A stretch of 64,000 bases of DNA from Aquisphaera giovannonii. GTDB lineage: Bacteria > Planctomycetota > Planctomycetia > Isosphaerales > Isosphaeraceae. Positions 46,602-53,726 of this stretch are shown piece by piece. Location of the stretch: NCBI RefSeq assembly GCF_008087625.1, contig NZ_CP042997.1:6262001-6326000 (forward strand), read 5' to 3'. The notes below the pieces were generated by a model. It was not told the DNA's origin, did not search any database, and saw only the letters and a list, made by a program, of their open reading frames with translations. Made by a program: the position numbers and the translations under genes. Within the stretch, counting starts at the first letter, position 1, and each line of letters starts with the position of its first letter.

Positions 46602-47729
46602 TCAGCCGCGGAAGACGATCGCCGGGTCGATCGCCGCCACCTTGCGGAAGGAGAGGAGCGCCGCGGACAGGCAGAGGATCTGGGTCCCCACGAATACGGT
46701 CGCGCCCATGGCCGGCGTGATGGCCATCTTCATGTCGAGCGTCTCCAGGAACGGCCCGAGGCCCAGCGAGAGGGCCAGCCCCACCCCGAAGCCGAGCGCC
46801 GCGGCGAACATCGCCTGCTCCCCGATCAGGCCGCAGACGTCCAGGTCGCGGCCCCCCAGCGCCTTGATGGTGCCGAACTCCGGGAGGTGCTCGGCCGTCG
46901 AGGCGTACAGCGTCTGCGCCACGATCACCACGCCGACGAGCGCGCCCAGGAAGACGGTCAGGAAGATCGTCATCCCGAGCCCGGTGCTCTCGATCCAGTA
47001 CTTCCGCGAGATCTCCGCCCACTCCGCCTTCGTGTGCACGTCGTTGTGGGGCAGCCGCGCGCGGATCTCCCGGCGGACCTCCTCCACGCTCGCCCCCTTC
47101 GCGACCTTGACGAGGATGAACGTCGTCTGGCCGCCGAGCTCCTCCGGCGAGAGCTGCTGCGCCAGCCGGTAGTCGAGGAACGCCATCGGGTTGGTGGTGA
47201 ACGAGCGGGCGTCGCGGGTGCGGCCGATGATCTTGAGCCGGCGGCCCTGGAACTCCCGCTCGTCCCCGGCCGCGAACCGGCCGAACCGCCGCTCGGCGGA
47301 CTCGTCGAGGATCACGAACCGGCCGCGCCGGAGGTCCGCCGTGTCGCCCTCGGACACGTTCCACGGGAAGCCCCAGCGGCGGAAGTCGTCCAGGCCGTAG
47401 TAGATCACCGACTCCTTCGCCCCGGTCGGCAGCGAGACGACCGCGTACCAGACGATCAGGTTGTCCGCGAGCTCCACCCCCGGGACCGACCGCACGCGCT
47501 GGACCTGCGTCTCCGGGAACGGGTTGCCGAAGTCCACGTTGGGCGTGTTCCGGGCCATCACCCAGAGGTCGGCGTCCAGCTTCTCGATCGTGATGCTCGC
47601 GTTCTCCAGCAGGCCGAAGAAGAGCCCCACCTGGACGAGCACCAGCGCCACCGAGAACCCGACGCCCAGCACCGTGGCGAGGAATCGCGCCTTGTCGTCC
47701 AGCAGCATCTTGATCGCGAGGTCCACCAC
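46602..47729 (-). CDS. FtsX-type ABC exporter permease (DevC-like)
   Basis: A 375-aa permease with the DevC/MacB four-helix plan: an N-terminal segment after a short helix (FLATVLGVGFSVALVLVQVGLFF, about 16-38), a large extracytoplasmic domain with IEKLDADLWVMARNTPN and IIGRTRDARSFTTNP, and three C-terminal segments (GMTIFLTVFLGALVGVVIVAQTLYA, FAAALGFGVGLALSLGLG, FVGTQILCLSAALLSF). The phrase DADLWVM near residue 53 is typical of the DevC family that exports heterocyst glycolipids in cyanobacteria (established). It starts 6 bp after the SDR stop and belongs to the operon. Confidence 0.88.
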   Translation of the reverse strand: MVDLAIKMLLDDKARFLATVLGVGFSVALVLVQVGLFFGLLENASITIEKLDADLWVMARNTPNVDFGNPFPETQVQRVRSVPGVELADNLIVWYAVVSLPTGAKESVIYYGLDDFRRWGFPWNVSEGDTADLRRGRFVILDESAERRFGRFAAGDEREFQGRRLKIIGRTRDARSFTTNPMAFLDYRLAQQLSPEELGGQTTFILVKVAKGASVEEVRREIRARLPHNDVHTKAEWAEISRKYWIESTGLGMTIFLTVFLGALVGVVIVAQTLYASTAEHLPEFGTIKALGGRDLDVCGLIGEQAMFAAALGFGVGLALSLGLGPFLETLDMKMAITPAMGATVFVGTQILCLSAALLSFRKVAAIDPAIVFRG

Positions 47730-47735
47730 GGCGGC

Positions 47736-48548
47736 TCAGCCCCCCCCCGCGCCCGGGGCCAGCGAGCCCGCCGCGTCCGCGTGTCCCGCCGGCATCTCCG
47801 GCCCGTGGCCGACGAGCCTCGCGACGAGCCGGTCGGGCAGCCTCGCGATCAGGCCCATGAGGAGGGCCATCGGCCAGGGGAAGCGGACCAATCCGGATTT
47901 CCGCCGGGCGATCACGCGGGCGATCCGCCGCGCCGCGGCCTCGGCCGAGATCTCGAACGGGGCGGCCGAGTCCATCGGCGTGATCGAGGTCGCCACGAAC
48001 CCCGGGCAGACCGTCGCCACGGCCACGCCCTTCTTCCTCAGGGCGATCCTCAGCCCCTCCGCGTAGGCGTTCACCGCGGCCTTGCTGGCGCAGTAGGCCG
48101 ACTCGCCGGGCAGCCCCTTGAACGCCGCCAGGCTGGAGATCGCCACGAGCTGCCCGCGGCCCCTGGCGATCATCCCGGGGAGCACGGCCTCGATCGAGTA
48201 GACCACGCCCAGCACGTTGACCCGGAATGTCTCCTCGACGTCCCGGACGTTCAGCGGGTCCAGCCGCGTCGGCACGCCGACGCCCGCGTTGGCGACCATC
48301 ACGTCGACCGGGCCCAGGGCGGCCTCGATGGCCCCGATCGCCTCGCAGAGGGCCTCGCGGTCGGCCACGTCGGCCGCGGCGGCGAAGGCGGCCCCGCCTC
48401 GGGAGGCAATGCCCTCGGCCAGCTCCCGGAGGGCCTCCCGGCGGCGGGCCACCAGGCCGACGCGGTAGCCCCCGGAGGCCAGCTCCAGGGCCAGGGCCCG
48501 GCCGATGCCGCTCGACGCGCCGGTGATCACCGCGACGGGTGCCGTCAT
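47736..48548 (-). CDS. Short-chain dehydrogenase/reductase in the lipid-like operon
   Basis: A 270-aa NAD(P)H-dependent reductase. It has TGASSGIG (9-16), NAG at 87-89, Ser139, Tyr152 and Lys156 (YCASK). A C-terminal extension beyond the Rossmann domain (PWPMALLMGLIARLPDRLVARLVG) contains a hydrophobic, possibly membrane-associated helix, as in the DltE/3-ketosphinganine-reductase-like SDRs. The ATG at 48548 overlaps the ketosynthase stop in ATGA (4 bp), a sign of translational coupling. A natural substrate would be the 3-keto intermediate made by the ketosynthase or by the oxoamine synthase (inference). Confidence 0.87.
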   Translation of the reverse strand: MTAPVAVITGASSGIGRALALELASGGYRVGLVARRREALRELAEGIASRGGAAFAAAADVADREALCEAIGAIEAALGPVDVMVANAGVGVPTRLDPLNVRDVEETFRVNVLGVVYSIEAVLPGMIARGRGQLVAISSLAAFKGLPGESAYCASKAAVNAYAEGLRIALRKKGVAVATVCPGFVATSITPMDSAAPFEISAEAAARRIARVIARRKSGLVRFPWPMALLMGLIARLPDRLVARLVGHGPEMPAGHADAAGSLAPGAGGG

Positions 48549-49774
48549 CGCCCGATGGGCTCCTCGACTGCCTTGAGGACGAGGCAACTGTTGCTGCCGC
48601 CGAAGCCGAACGAGTTCGACACGGCCACCTCCACGGCATGCTCGCGGGGGACGTTGGCCACGACGTCGAGCGGGGCGTCGATCTCGTCCAGGTTGATCGT
48701 CGGGGGGATCGCGCGGTGCCTCATCGCGGCGATGCACGCGACCGCCTCCACCGCGCCCGCGGCCGTCAGCAGGTGTCCGGTCATGCTCTTGGTGGACGTG
48801 ACCGGGATGCGGCCCAGGTCCTCGCCGAAGACGAGGCGGAGGACGGCGGCCTCCGCCGCGTCGCCGACCGGCGTGCTCGTCGCGTGGGCGTTGATGTGGT
48901 CCACCTGGTCGGGCCTGAGCCCCGCGTCGGCCAGCGCCCGGGCCACGGCCCGGCCGGCGGACGACGGGTCCGGGCTGGGGATGACCGGGTGGTGGGCGTC
49001 GCTGCTGGACCCGCAGCCGAGGACCTCCGCGTACGCGCGGGCCGACCGCCGCCTCGCGTCGGCCGCCCGCTCGAGCACGAACACGCCGCCCCCCTCGCCG
49101 AGCACGAAGCCGTCGCGGGCCCTGTCGAACGGCCGAGAGGCCCGCGCCGGCTCGTCGTTCCGCCTCGACAGGGCCTTCAGGTTGCCGAAGGTCGCCAGGC
49201 CGATCGGCGTCACGGCCATCTCGCAGCCCCCAGCGAGGCAGGCGTCCGCGAGGCCGCGGCGGAGCCAGTTGCGGCCGATCTCGATGGCGAAGTTGCTCGC
49301 GGCGCAGGCGGCCGAGAGGGTGATCGCCGGGCCGCTCAGCCCGTAGGCCCGGGCCACGCGGTCGAGCGTCGTCTCACGATCCCGCGCCGGCTCGCGGACG
49401 CGATCGCCCCCCTCGCGATGGTCGTCCTCCCAGGCCTCCATCCACTCCGCGCCGATCCCCAGCACCAGCCCGATCCGCAGGCCGCGATGGCGGCCCCAGA
49501 GCCCCGAATCGCGGAGGGCCGACTCCACGCACCAGGCCGCGGCCTGCTCCACCCGGGGCAGGCGGCGGAAGGCGGAGGGCCCCATGCCGGCGGGGCAGGG
49601 GACCTCGACCACCTGGCCGGCGATGCGGCTCGGGTAGTCGTCGGTGCCGAAGGTCGAGACCCGCGCGATCCCGGACCGGCCGGCGAGGAGCGCCGACTCC
49701 ACGGCCCCCGCGTCGTGGCCCAGGGGCGTGGCCAGGCCCACGCCGGTGATCCAGACCGGTTCATTCTCACTCAT
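48545..49774 (-). CDS. Beta-ketoacyl-ACP synthase (FabF-like), catalytic
   Basis: A 409-aa condensing enzyme with the complete triad: Cys157 in SAACAASNFAIE, His297 in NAHATSTPVGD and His334 in KSMTGHLLTAAGA (with Lys329). The C-terminal NSFGFGGSN motif is intact. It would extend an acyl chain on an acyl carrier protein using malonyl-ACP. The ATG at 49774 overlaps the stop of the degenerate ketosynthase by one base (TGATG), and its own stop overlaps the SDR start, so three genes are translationally linked. As a second, dedicated KAS paired with a KAS-like partner and an ACP, it looks specialised, not a housekeeping FabF. Confidence 0.92.
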   Translation of the reverse strand: MSENEPVWITGVGLATPLGHDAGAVESALLAGRSGIARVSTFGTDDYPSRIAGQVVEVPCPAGMGPSAFRRLPRVEQAAAWCVESALRDSGLWGRHRGLRIGLVLGIGAEWMEAWEDDHREGGDRVREPARDRETTLDRVARAYGLSGPAITLSAACAASNFAIEIGRNWLRRGLADACLAGGCEMAVTPIGLATFGNLKALSRRNDEPARASRPFDRARDGFVLGEGGGVFVLERAADARRRSARAYAEVLGCGSSSDAHHPVIPSPDPSSAGRAVARALADAGLRPDQVDHINAHATSTPVGDAAEAAVLRLVFGEDLGRIPVTSTKSMTGHLLTAAGAVEAVACIAAMRHRAIPPTINLDEIDAPLDVVANVPREHAVEVAVSNSFGFGGSNSCLVLKAVEEPIGR

Positions 49775-50718
49775 CACGATGTCTCCGCGTGCGGGCCCCG
49801 CCCGGCCAGGATGTCGAGCTCGACGACCATCCGCCCGGCCGCGTCTGCGAGGATCGGGACCGCGGGCCCGGCGCCTCTGGGGCGTGCCTCGCGGGCGAGG
49901 TGCGGCCGCGGGACGGCCTCGTCGTGCGGGCCGTGCGCGATGATCCGGGCCCTCGCGGGTCTTGCGTCGACCCGGTCCAGGAGGCCCGCGATTTCGGCGG
50001 GGCCGTGCGAGGGCGGGCGGGCCGAGGCGTCCCGGGAGACGACCCCGAGGCGAGCCGCCGGGCCGCCGGCCGCCCCCGGCGGCACGAGGACCAGCGCCAG
50101 GGCCTCGCATGCCAGCCCGGGCGGGGCCTCGCCCCGGTCGTCCGGGACGAGCTCCGGATCCCAGCCCGTGATCGCCAGCAGGACCGCGGGGACGACCCCC
50201 GCGTCGAGCCACGAGAGCGCGGCGAGGACCCCCTCGAAGGCCGCGCAATGCCCGCCGCCGATCCCCAGGTTCGGCCCGCGGATGCCCAGGGCCAGGCTGA
50301 GCGTCCCGGAGGGCGAGTGGAGGGCGAAGTGCGGGATCAGGTGGGGCGAGACGCCCCAGACGTTCTCCTCGTCGAATCGGGCCAGCGCCTGGGCCAGCTT
50401 CGCGCGGCCGAGGTAGCGGGGGGCGGCGAGCAGTCCCCAGTCCCGGGCGTAGCCCGGGGCGCAGCCGTCGATCCGCCGGATCGCGTCGGTCGCCGCCGCG
50501 ATCGCCGCGACGGTCTGGTCGTCCGACTGCCTGAGCAGTCCGGCCGGCATGGGAGGCCAGCCGGGCGCGGGCTCCGGGCGCCGCCGGTAAGCCGCGAGCT
50601 CCTCGACGGTCATCCGGCGGAACGCATGCGAACGGACCTCCGCCTCGAGGCCCCCCCGCACGCGGCGCTCGCCATGGATGCGGAGCCCCGGCGGCCCTGT
50701 CGTGCCGACGTTCGCCAT
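49774..50718 (-). CDS. Degenerate ketosynthase-like partner protein
   Basis: A 314-aa protein with the N half of the thiolase/ketosynthase fold: SPHLIPHFALHSPSGTLSLA, then LGIRGPNLGIGGGHCAAFEG (Cys158 at the nucleophile position) and LSWLDAGVVPAVLLAITGWD. The C-terminal half is short and lacks the KSxxGH and NSFGFGG blocks, so the active site is incomplete. It resembles coronafacic-acid-type or chain-length-factor-like KAS partners and may form a heterodimer with the next gene product. It is the first gene of the operon (ATG 50718), with an overlap of one base to the KAS gene. Divergent from the oxoamine synthase across 226 bp. Confidence 0.75.
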   Translation of the reverse strand: MANVGTTGPPGLRIHGERRVRGGLEAEVRSHAFRRMTVEELAAYRRRPEPAPGWPPMPAGLLRQSDDQTVAAIAAATDAIRRIDGCAPGYARDWGLLAAPRYLGRAKLAQALARFDEENVWGVSPHLIPHFALHSPSGTLSLALGIRGPNLGIGGGHCAAFEGVLAALSWLDAGVVPAVLLAITGWDPELVPDDRGEAPPGLACEALALVLVPPGAAGGPAARLGVVSRDASARPPSHGPAEIAGLLDRVDARPARARIIAHGPHDEAVPRPHLAREARPRGAGPAVPILADAAGRMVVELDILAGRGPHAETS

Positions 50719-50944
50719 CACGCGGTCATCCCTTACCTTGCGGATTCTTGCCGGTCGCACGTTGAGGAGGAGAGCCGTGCGCCGGGGGCGAAATCCTTTT
50801 CGGCAACCCGGTCGCGGATCCTTTGCAGGATGAGGGTGACTATTTACGGTTTCCCGGATAATCTGACCAGCCCGATCAGGATGCCACGCCGATCGGCGGC
50901 GGAACCGGACGTTCCGACCCCGGCCTCGACAGCAAGGAGAGCCC

Positions 50945-52270
50945 ATGGCCGCTCCCTCCCCCTCGCCACGCGCCATCGACAAGCTCACGGCCGCCCTGAA
51001 GGGCAACACCCTGGTCCGCATCCTCGAGGACTTCGAGGCGAGGTTCCCGGACGCCCACATGAAGGACCTCGTCGTGGACGACGTCCGCGGCGAGCGCGAG
51101 GTCCTCATCGAGGGGAAGTGGGTCACCAACTTCGGCTCCGACAGCTTCCTCGGCCTGGACCGCGACCCGCGGGTCCTCGCGGCGATCCGCTCGGGCCTGC
51201 ACCGATGGGGGAGCCACAACGGGACCTCCCGCGCCTTCTCCAGCGTCCGGTCGAACGCGGACGCCGAGGACCGCCTGGCGGACTGGCTGGGGATCGAGGC
51301 GACGCTCATCTATCCGTCGGTCACGCTCGCCAACCACGGGGCCATCCCCGGCCTGGTCGGCCGCAAGGACGTGATCGTGCTGGACGAACTTGCTCATAAC
51401 TCCATGCAGGAGGGGGCGAAGCTCGCCCAGGCCGGCGGGACGCGCGTGGCCACGTTCCCGCACAGCAACCCGGAGGGGCTCGAGGCCGCCCTGAGCAAGT
51501 TGCGGCCCTACCGCCTGGCCCTCGTCTGCGTGGACGGCGTCTACAGCATGGGGGGCGACCTCGCGCCCCTGGCCGCGCTCCGCGAGGTCGCCTCGGCCCG
51601 CGACGGCGTCCTCTACGTGGACGACGCCCACGGCAGCGGCGTCCTCGGCCCGCACGGCCGCGGCACCGTTAGGGACGCGCTGGGCAATTACGACGACGCG
51701 ATCGTCGTCGGATCGCTCTCCAAGGCCTTCTCGTGCGCCGGGGGCTTCGTCGGCTGCACGGCCGCGCTCAAGAAGCTGCTCAAGATCCGCTCCAACACGT
51801 ACATCTTCGGCGGCCCGGTGGTCCCCGCCTACCTGGAGGCCATCGGTCAGGTGCTCTCGATCCTCGAGTCGGCCGAGTACGACCGGCTCCGCTCCCGGCT
51901 GGACGGCCACATCGATCGGCTGACCCGGGGGCTCGAGGCGCTGGAACTCGTCGTCAGCGGCGGCGCCGCGCCGATCGTCTCCATCCTCGTCGGCGACGAG
52001 GCGGACACGCTGAAGGCGGGCCGGTTCCTCTTCGACCGCGGCTATTACGTCCAGTCCGTCCTCTTCCCCGCCGTGCCCTACCACGGGGGCGTCCTGCGCG
52101 TGCAATGCAACGCGAACCACTCCGACGACGCGATCGACGGCCTGGTCTCGGCCTTCGACGCCCTGGCCCATTCGCGGATCAAGCTGCCCCGAAAGGGCGA
52201 CCGCCGGGGCTGGGGCACCGCGGTGCTCGACAAGGTGGCGGCCTACTGCGCCGAAAAACTGGTGGGCTGA
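50945..52270 (+). CDS. Alpha-oxoamine synthase (SPT/BioF/KBL-like, PLP-dependent)
   Basis: A 441-aa fold-type-I PLP enzyme of the family that condenses an acyl thioester with an amino acid, losing CO2. It has the PLP-stacking His151 (DELAHNS), Asp226/227 (YVDDAHGSGVLG) and the Schiff-base Lys260 (GSLSKAFSCAGGF). The N terminus has about 50 residues before the core, longer than BioF and like serine palmitoyltransferase-type members. Its divergent KAS/SDR/exporter operon and the nearby ACP point to a lipid-like amino ketone, not biotin. The ATG at 50945 follows an AAGGAGAG ribosome site. Amino-acid and acyl specificity cannot be read from sequence. Confidence 0.88.
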   Translation: MAAPSPSPRAIDKLTAALKGNTLVRILEDFEARFPDAHMKDLVVDDVRGEREVLIEGKWVTNFGSDSFLGLDRDPRVLAAIRSGLHRWGSHNGTSRAFSSVRSNADAEDRLADWLGIEATLIYPSVTLANHGAIPGLVGRKDVIVLDELAHNSMQEGAKLAQAGGTRVATFPHSNPEGLEAALSKLRPYRLALVCVDGVYSMGGDLAPLAALREVASARDGVLYVDDAHGSGVLGPHGRGTVRDALGNYDDAIVVGSLSKAFSCAGGFVGCTAALKKLLKIRSNTYIFGGPVVPAYLEAIGQVLSILESAEYDRLRSRLDGHIDRLTRGLEALELVVSGGAAPIVSILVGDEADTLKAGRFLFDRGYYVQSVLFPAVPYHGGVLRVQCNANHSDDAIDGLVSAFDALAHSRIKLPRKGDRRGWGTAVLDKVAAYCAEKLVG

Positions 52271-52340
52271 GGGTAACTCGATCGGGCGGCGAACTCCGTC
52301 GAACAGGCTCCCCCTCGGCAGGGCGAGCCGGATCCGGTTC

Positions 52341-52432
52341 TCCCCCTTACCAAGGGGGAGTTAGAGGGGGTGGATTGGACTGGCCGAGGTCGTCGAAAGC
52401 ACCCCCCTGTATCCCCCCTTGGTAAGGGGGGA
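52341..52432. repeat. Paired hairpins at convergent gene ends
   Basis: TCCCCCTTACCAAGGGGGA (52341-52359; 8-bp stem) and a related hairpin at 52412-52432 (9-bp stem, 3-nt loop) lie in opposite orientation, with GTTAGAGGGGGT-type flanks, so the 92 bp also fold as one larger inverted repeat. It lies between the stops of the oxoamine synthase (plus) and the ACP (minus) and could end transcription from both sides. The TCCCCCTT-AAGGGGGA hairpin is a widespread bacterial repeat type. The rest of 52271-52533 holds nothing else. Confidence 0.75.
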
Positions 52433-52533
52433 ATCGAATTGGGGCACGCCCATGCCAGGGGAAAGTGGGCCGGCGGCCCGGTCGGTGGATTCGCTGCCTC
52501 GCGAAGTCCCGCCGGGCGCTCGCACTTCATTCC

Positions 52534-52827
52534 TTACGCCGCGTGTGACTGCGGACCCCGGGCGCCGGCCTCCTCGCCGCGGCCGTCGAGCTTGGACTGG
52601 ACCAGGTCCAGGAGCTGGGCGAACTGCCGCACGTCCATCAGCTCTTCCATCGCCAGGCGGATGCGGAAGTGCCGCTCCACCCGCATGACGAGCCCCACCA
52701 CGTCCACCGAGTCCAGGCCCAGGCCCTCGCGCAGGTCGGCCTCCTCGTCGATGGGCCCGAAGTCTTCGCCCATCTCCTCCTCGAGCAGCTCCAGCAGGGT
52801 CGCCCTGAGTGCGTCGCGTCCGTTCAT
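52534..52827 (-). CDS. Acyl carrier protein
   Basis: A 97-aa acidic four-helix carrier. GLGLDSVDVVGLVMRVERHF gives the phosphopantetheine attachment site Ser40 in the DSVD motif. It differs from housekeeping AcpP (DSLDxVEL) and has a 15-residue Gly/Ala/Arg tail. It stands alone, convergent with the oxoamine synthase. A GGGAGAG ribosome site precedes the ATG at 52827. It is the likely carrier for the KAS/oxoamine synthase pair (inference). Confidence 0.88.
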   Translation of the reverse strand: MNGRDALRATLLELLEEEMGEDFGPIDEEADLREGLGLDSVDVVGLVMRVERHFRIRLAMEELMDVRQFAQLLDLVQSKLDGRGEEAGARGPQSHAA

Positions 52828-53187
52828 GTTCTCTCTCCCAATCCCTGGGTGAGTGCGCCCCGACCTTTCCCTGGTCGACCGGCCCTGCGGGCGCGGAGTG
52901 GCCTCGCCGCGGGGGCGGAACCGAGGACTATACCGCGTTGCTCGATCCGATCAACGGCAGTCTGATCTGGCCCGATCGACGGGATCGGCGTGCCGGCGAT
53001 CCGAACCCGTCCCGGAGGACGACCCGGCGGATCGCGCGCGAGAAGGTCATGGACGTCCCGCGACCGACGGCCGGATGGCCTTCCTCGACGCCACCCACGC
53101 GCTTCTGATAGGATGGCGGTCCGCCGATCCGACCTCACCCCGGCGGGCCGTTGGCCCGGCCCGAGATTCCACCTAGGACGCACCGCC
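52828..53187. other. Divergent intergenic region before the TIGR03067 gene
   Basis: 360 bp between the ACP start (minus) and the TIGR03067 gene start (plus). No repeat, gene or convincing -35/-10 pair is seen. Confidence 0.4.
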
Positions 53188-53634
53188 ATGTTCGCTCGCC
53201 TCGCCGCCACGATCGCGGGACTCGCCACCCTCCTGGGCCCCTCGGCCACGCCCGCGGCCGACGAGCCCAAGCAGGTGCTGAAGATCGAGGGCGACCTGAA
53301 GAAGATGCAGGGCGACTGGGTGACCATCGACGAGAAGACGTCGAGCGAGAGCATCTGGAAGTTCGACGGCGAGCACGTGACGCTGAAGACGCCGACGCGG
53401 GCCTACGACATGCGGATCAAGGTGGACTCCGAGGGCAAGCCGGAGAAGAAGATCGACTTCGACGTCTCCGACAGCTCGCCCAACGCCAAGGGGTACAAGG
53501 CGCAGGGGATCTACAAGTTCGACGACGACGGGACGTTCAAGATCTGCTTCAGCGACGGCGAGGCGGGCCGGCCGAAGGAGTTCAAGACCGACTTCGGCAA
53601 GTCGTTCGCCTTCGACCTGAAGCGGAAGAAGTGA
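53188..53634 (+). CDS. Secreted TIGR03067-like planctomycete protein
   Basis: A 148-aa protein with a signal peptide (MFARLAATIAGLATLLGPSATPAAD) and a small beta-rich domain: DLKKMQGDWVTIDEKTSSES, WKFDGEHVTLKT, KIDFDVSDSSPNAKGYKAQGIYKFDDDG (in part) and FKICFSDGEAGRPKEF. The LxxxQGxW opening and the later GIYxFDGDxLxxC pattern match TIGR03067, a family largely limited to Planctomycetes. Function unknown; likely periplasmic. It lies 92 bp before the large membrane protein gene. Confidence 0.8.
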   Translation: MFARLAATIAGLATLLGPSATPAADEPKQVLKIEGDLKKMQGDWVTIDEKTSSESIWKFDGEHVTLKTPTRAYDMRIKVDSEGKPEKKIDFDVSDSSPNAKGYKAQGIYKFDDDGTFKICFSDGEAGRPKEFKTDFGKSFAFDLKRKK

Positions 53635-53726
53635 CCGTCGGCCCTCCCGACGGGGCGGGCGCGTCCTGACCCACATCGGCACGCCCGGGCCCGGACGCCC
53701 GGGTCCTGGATCCCACCACCACGACG

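Noticed and set aside
50945-52270. Biotin synthesis BioF (8-amino-7-oxononanoate synthase)
   Set aside because: No other biotin genes are near, the N-terminal extension is long, and the neighbours are KAS, SDR, exporter and ACP. Not excluded by sequence alone.
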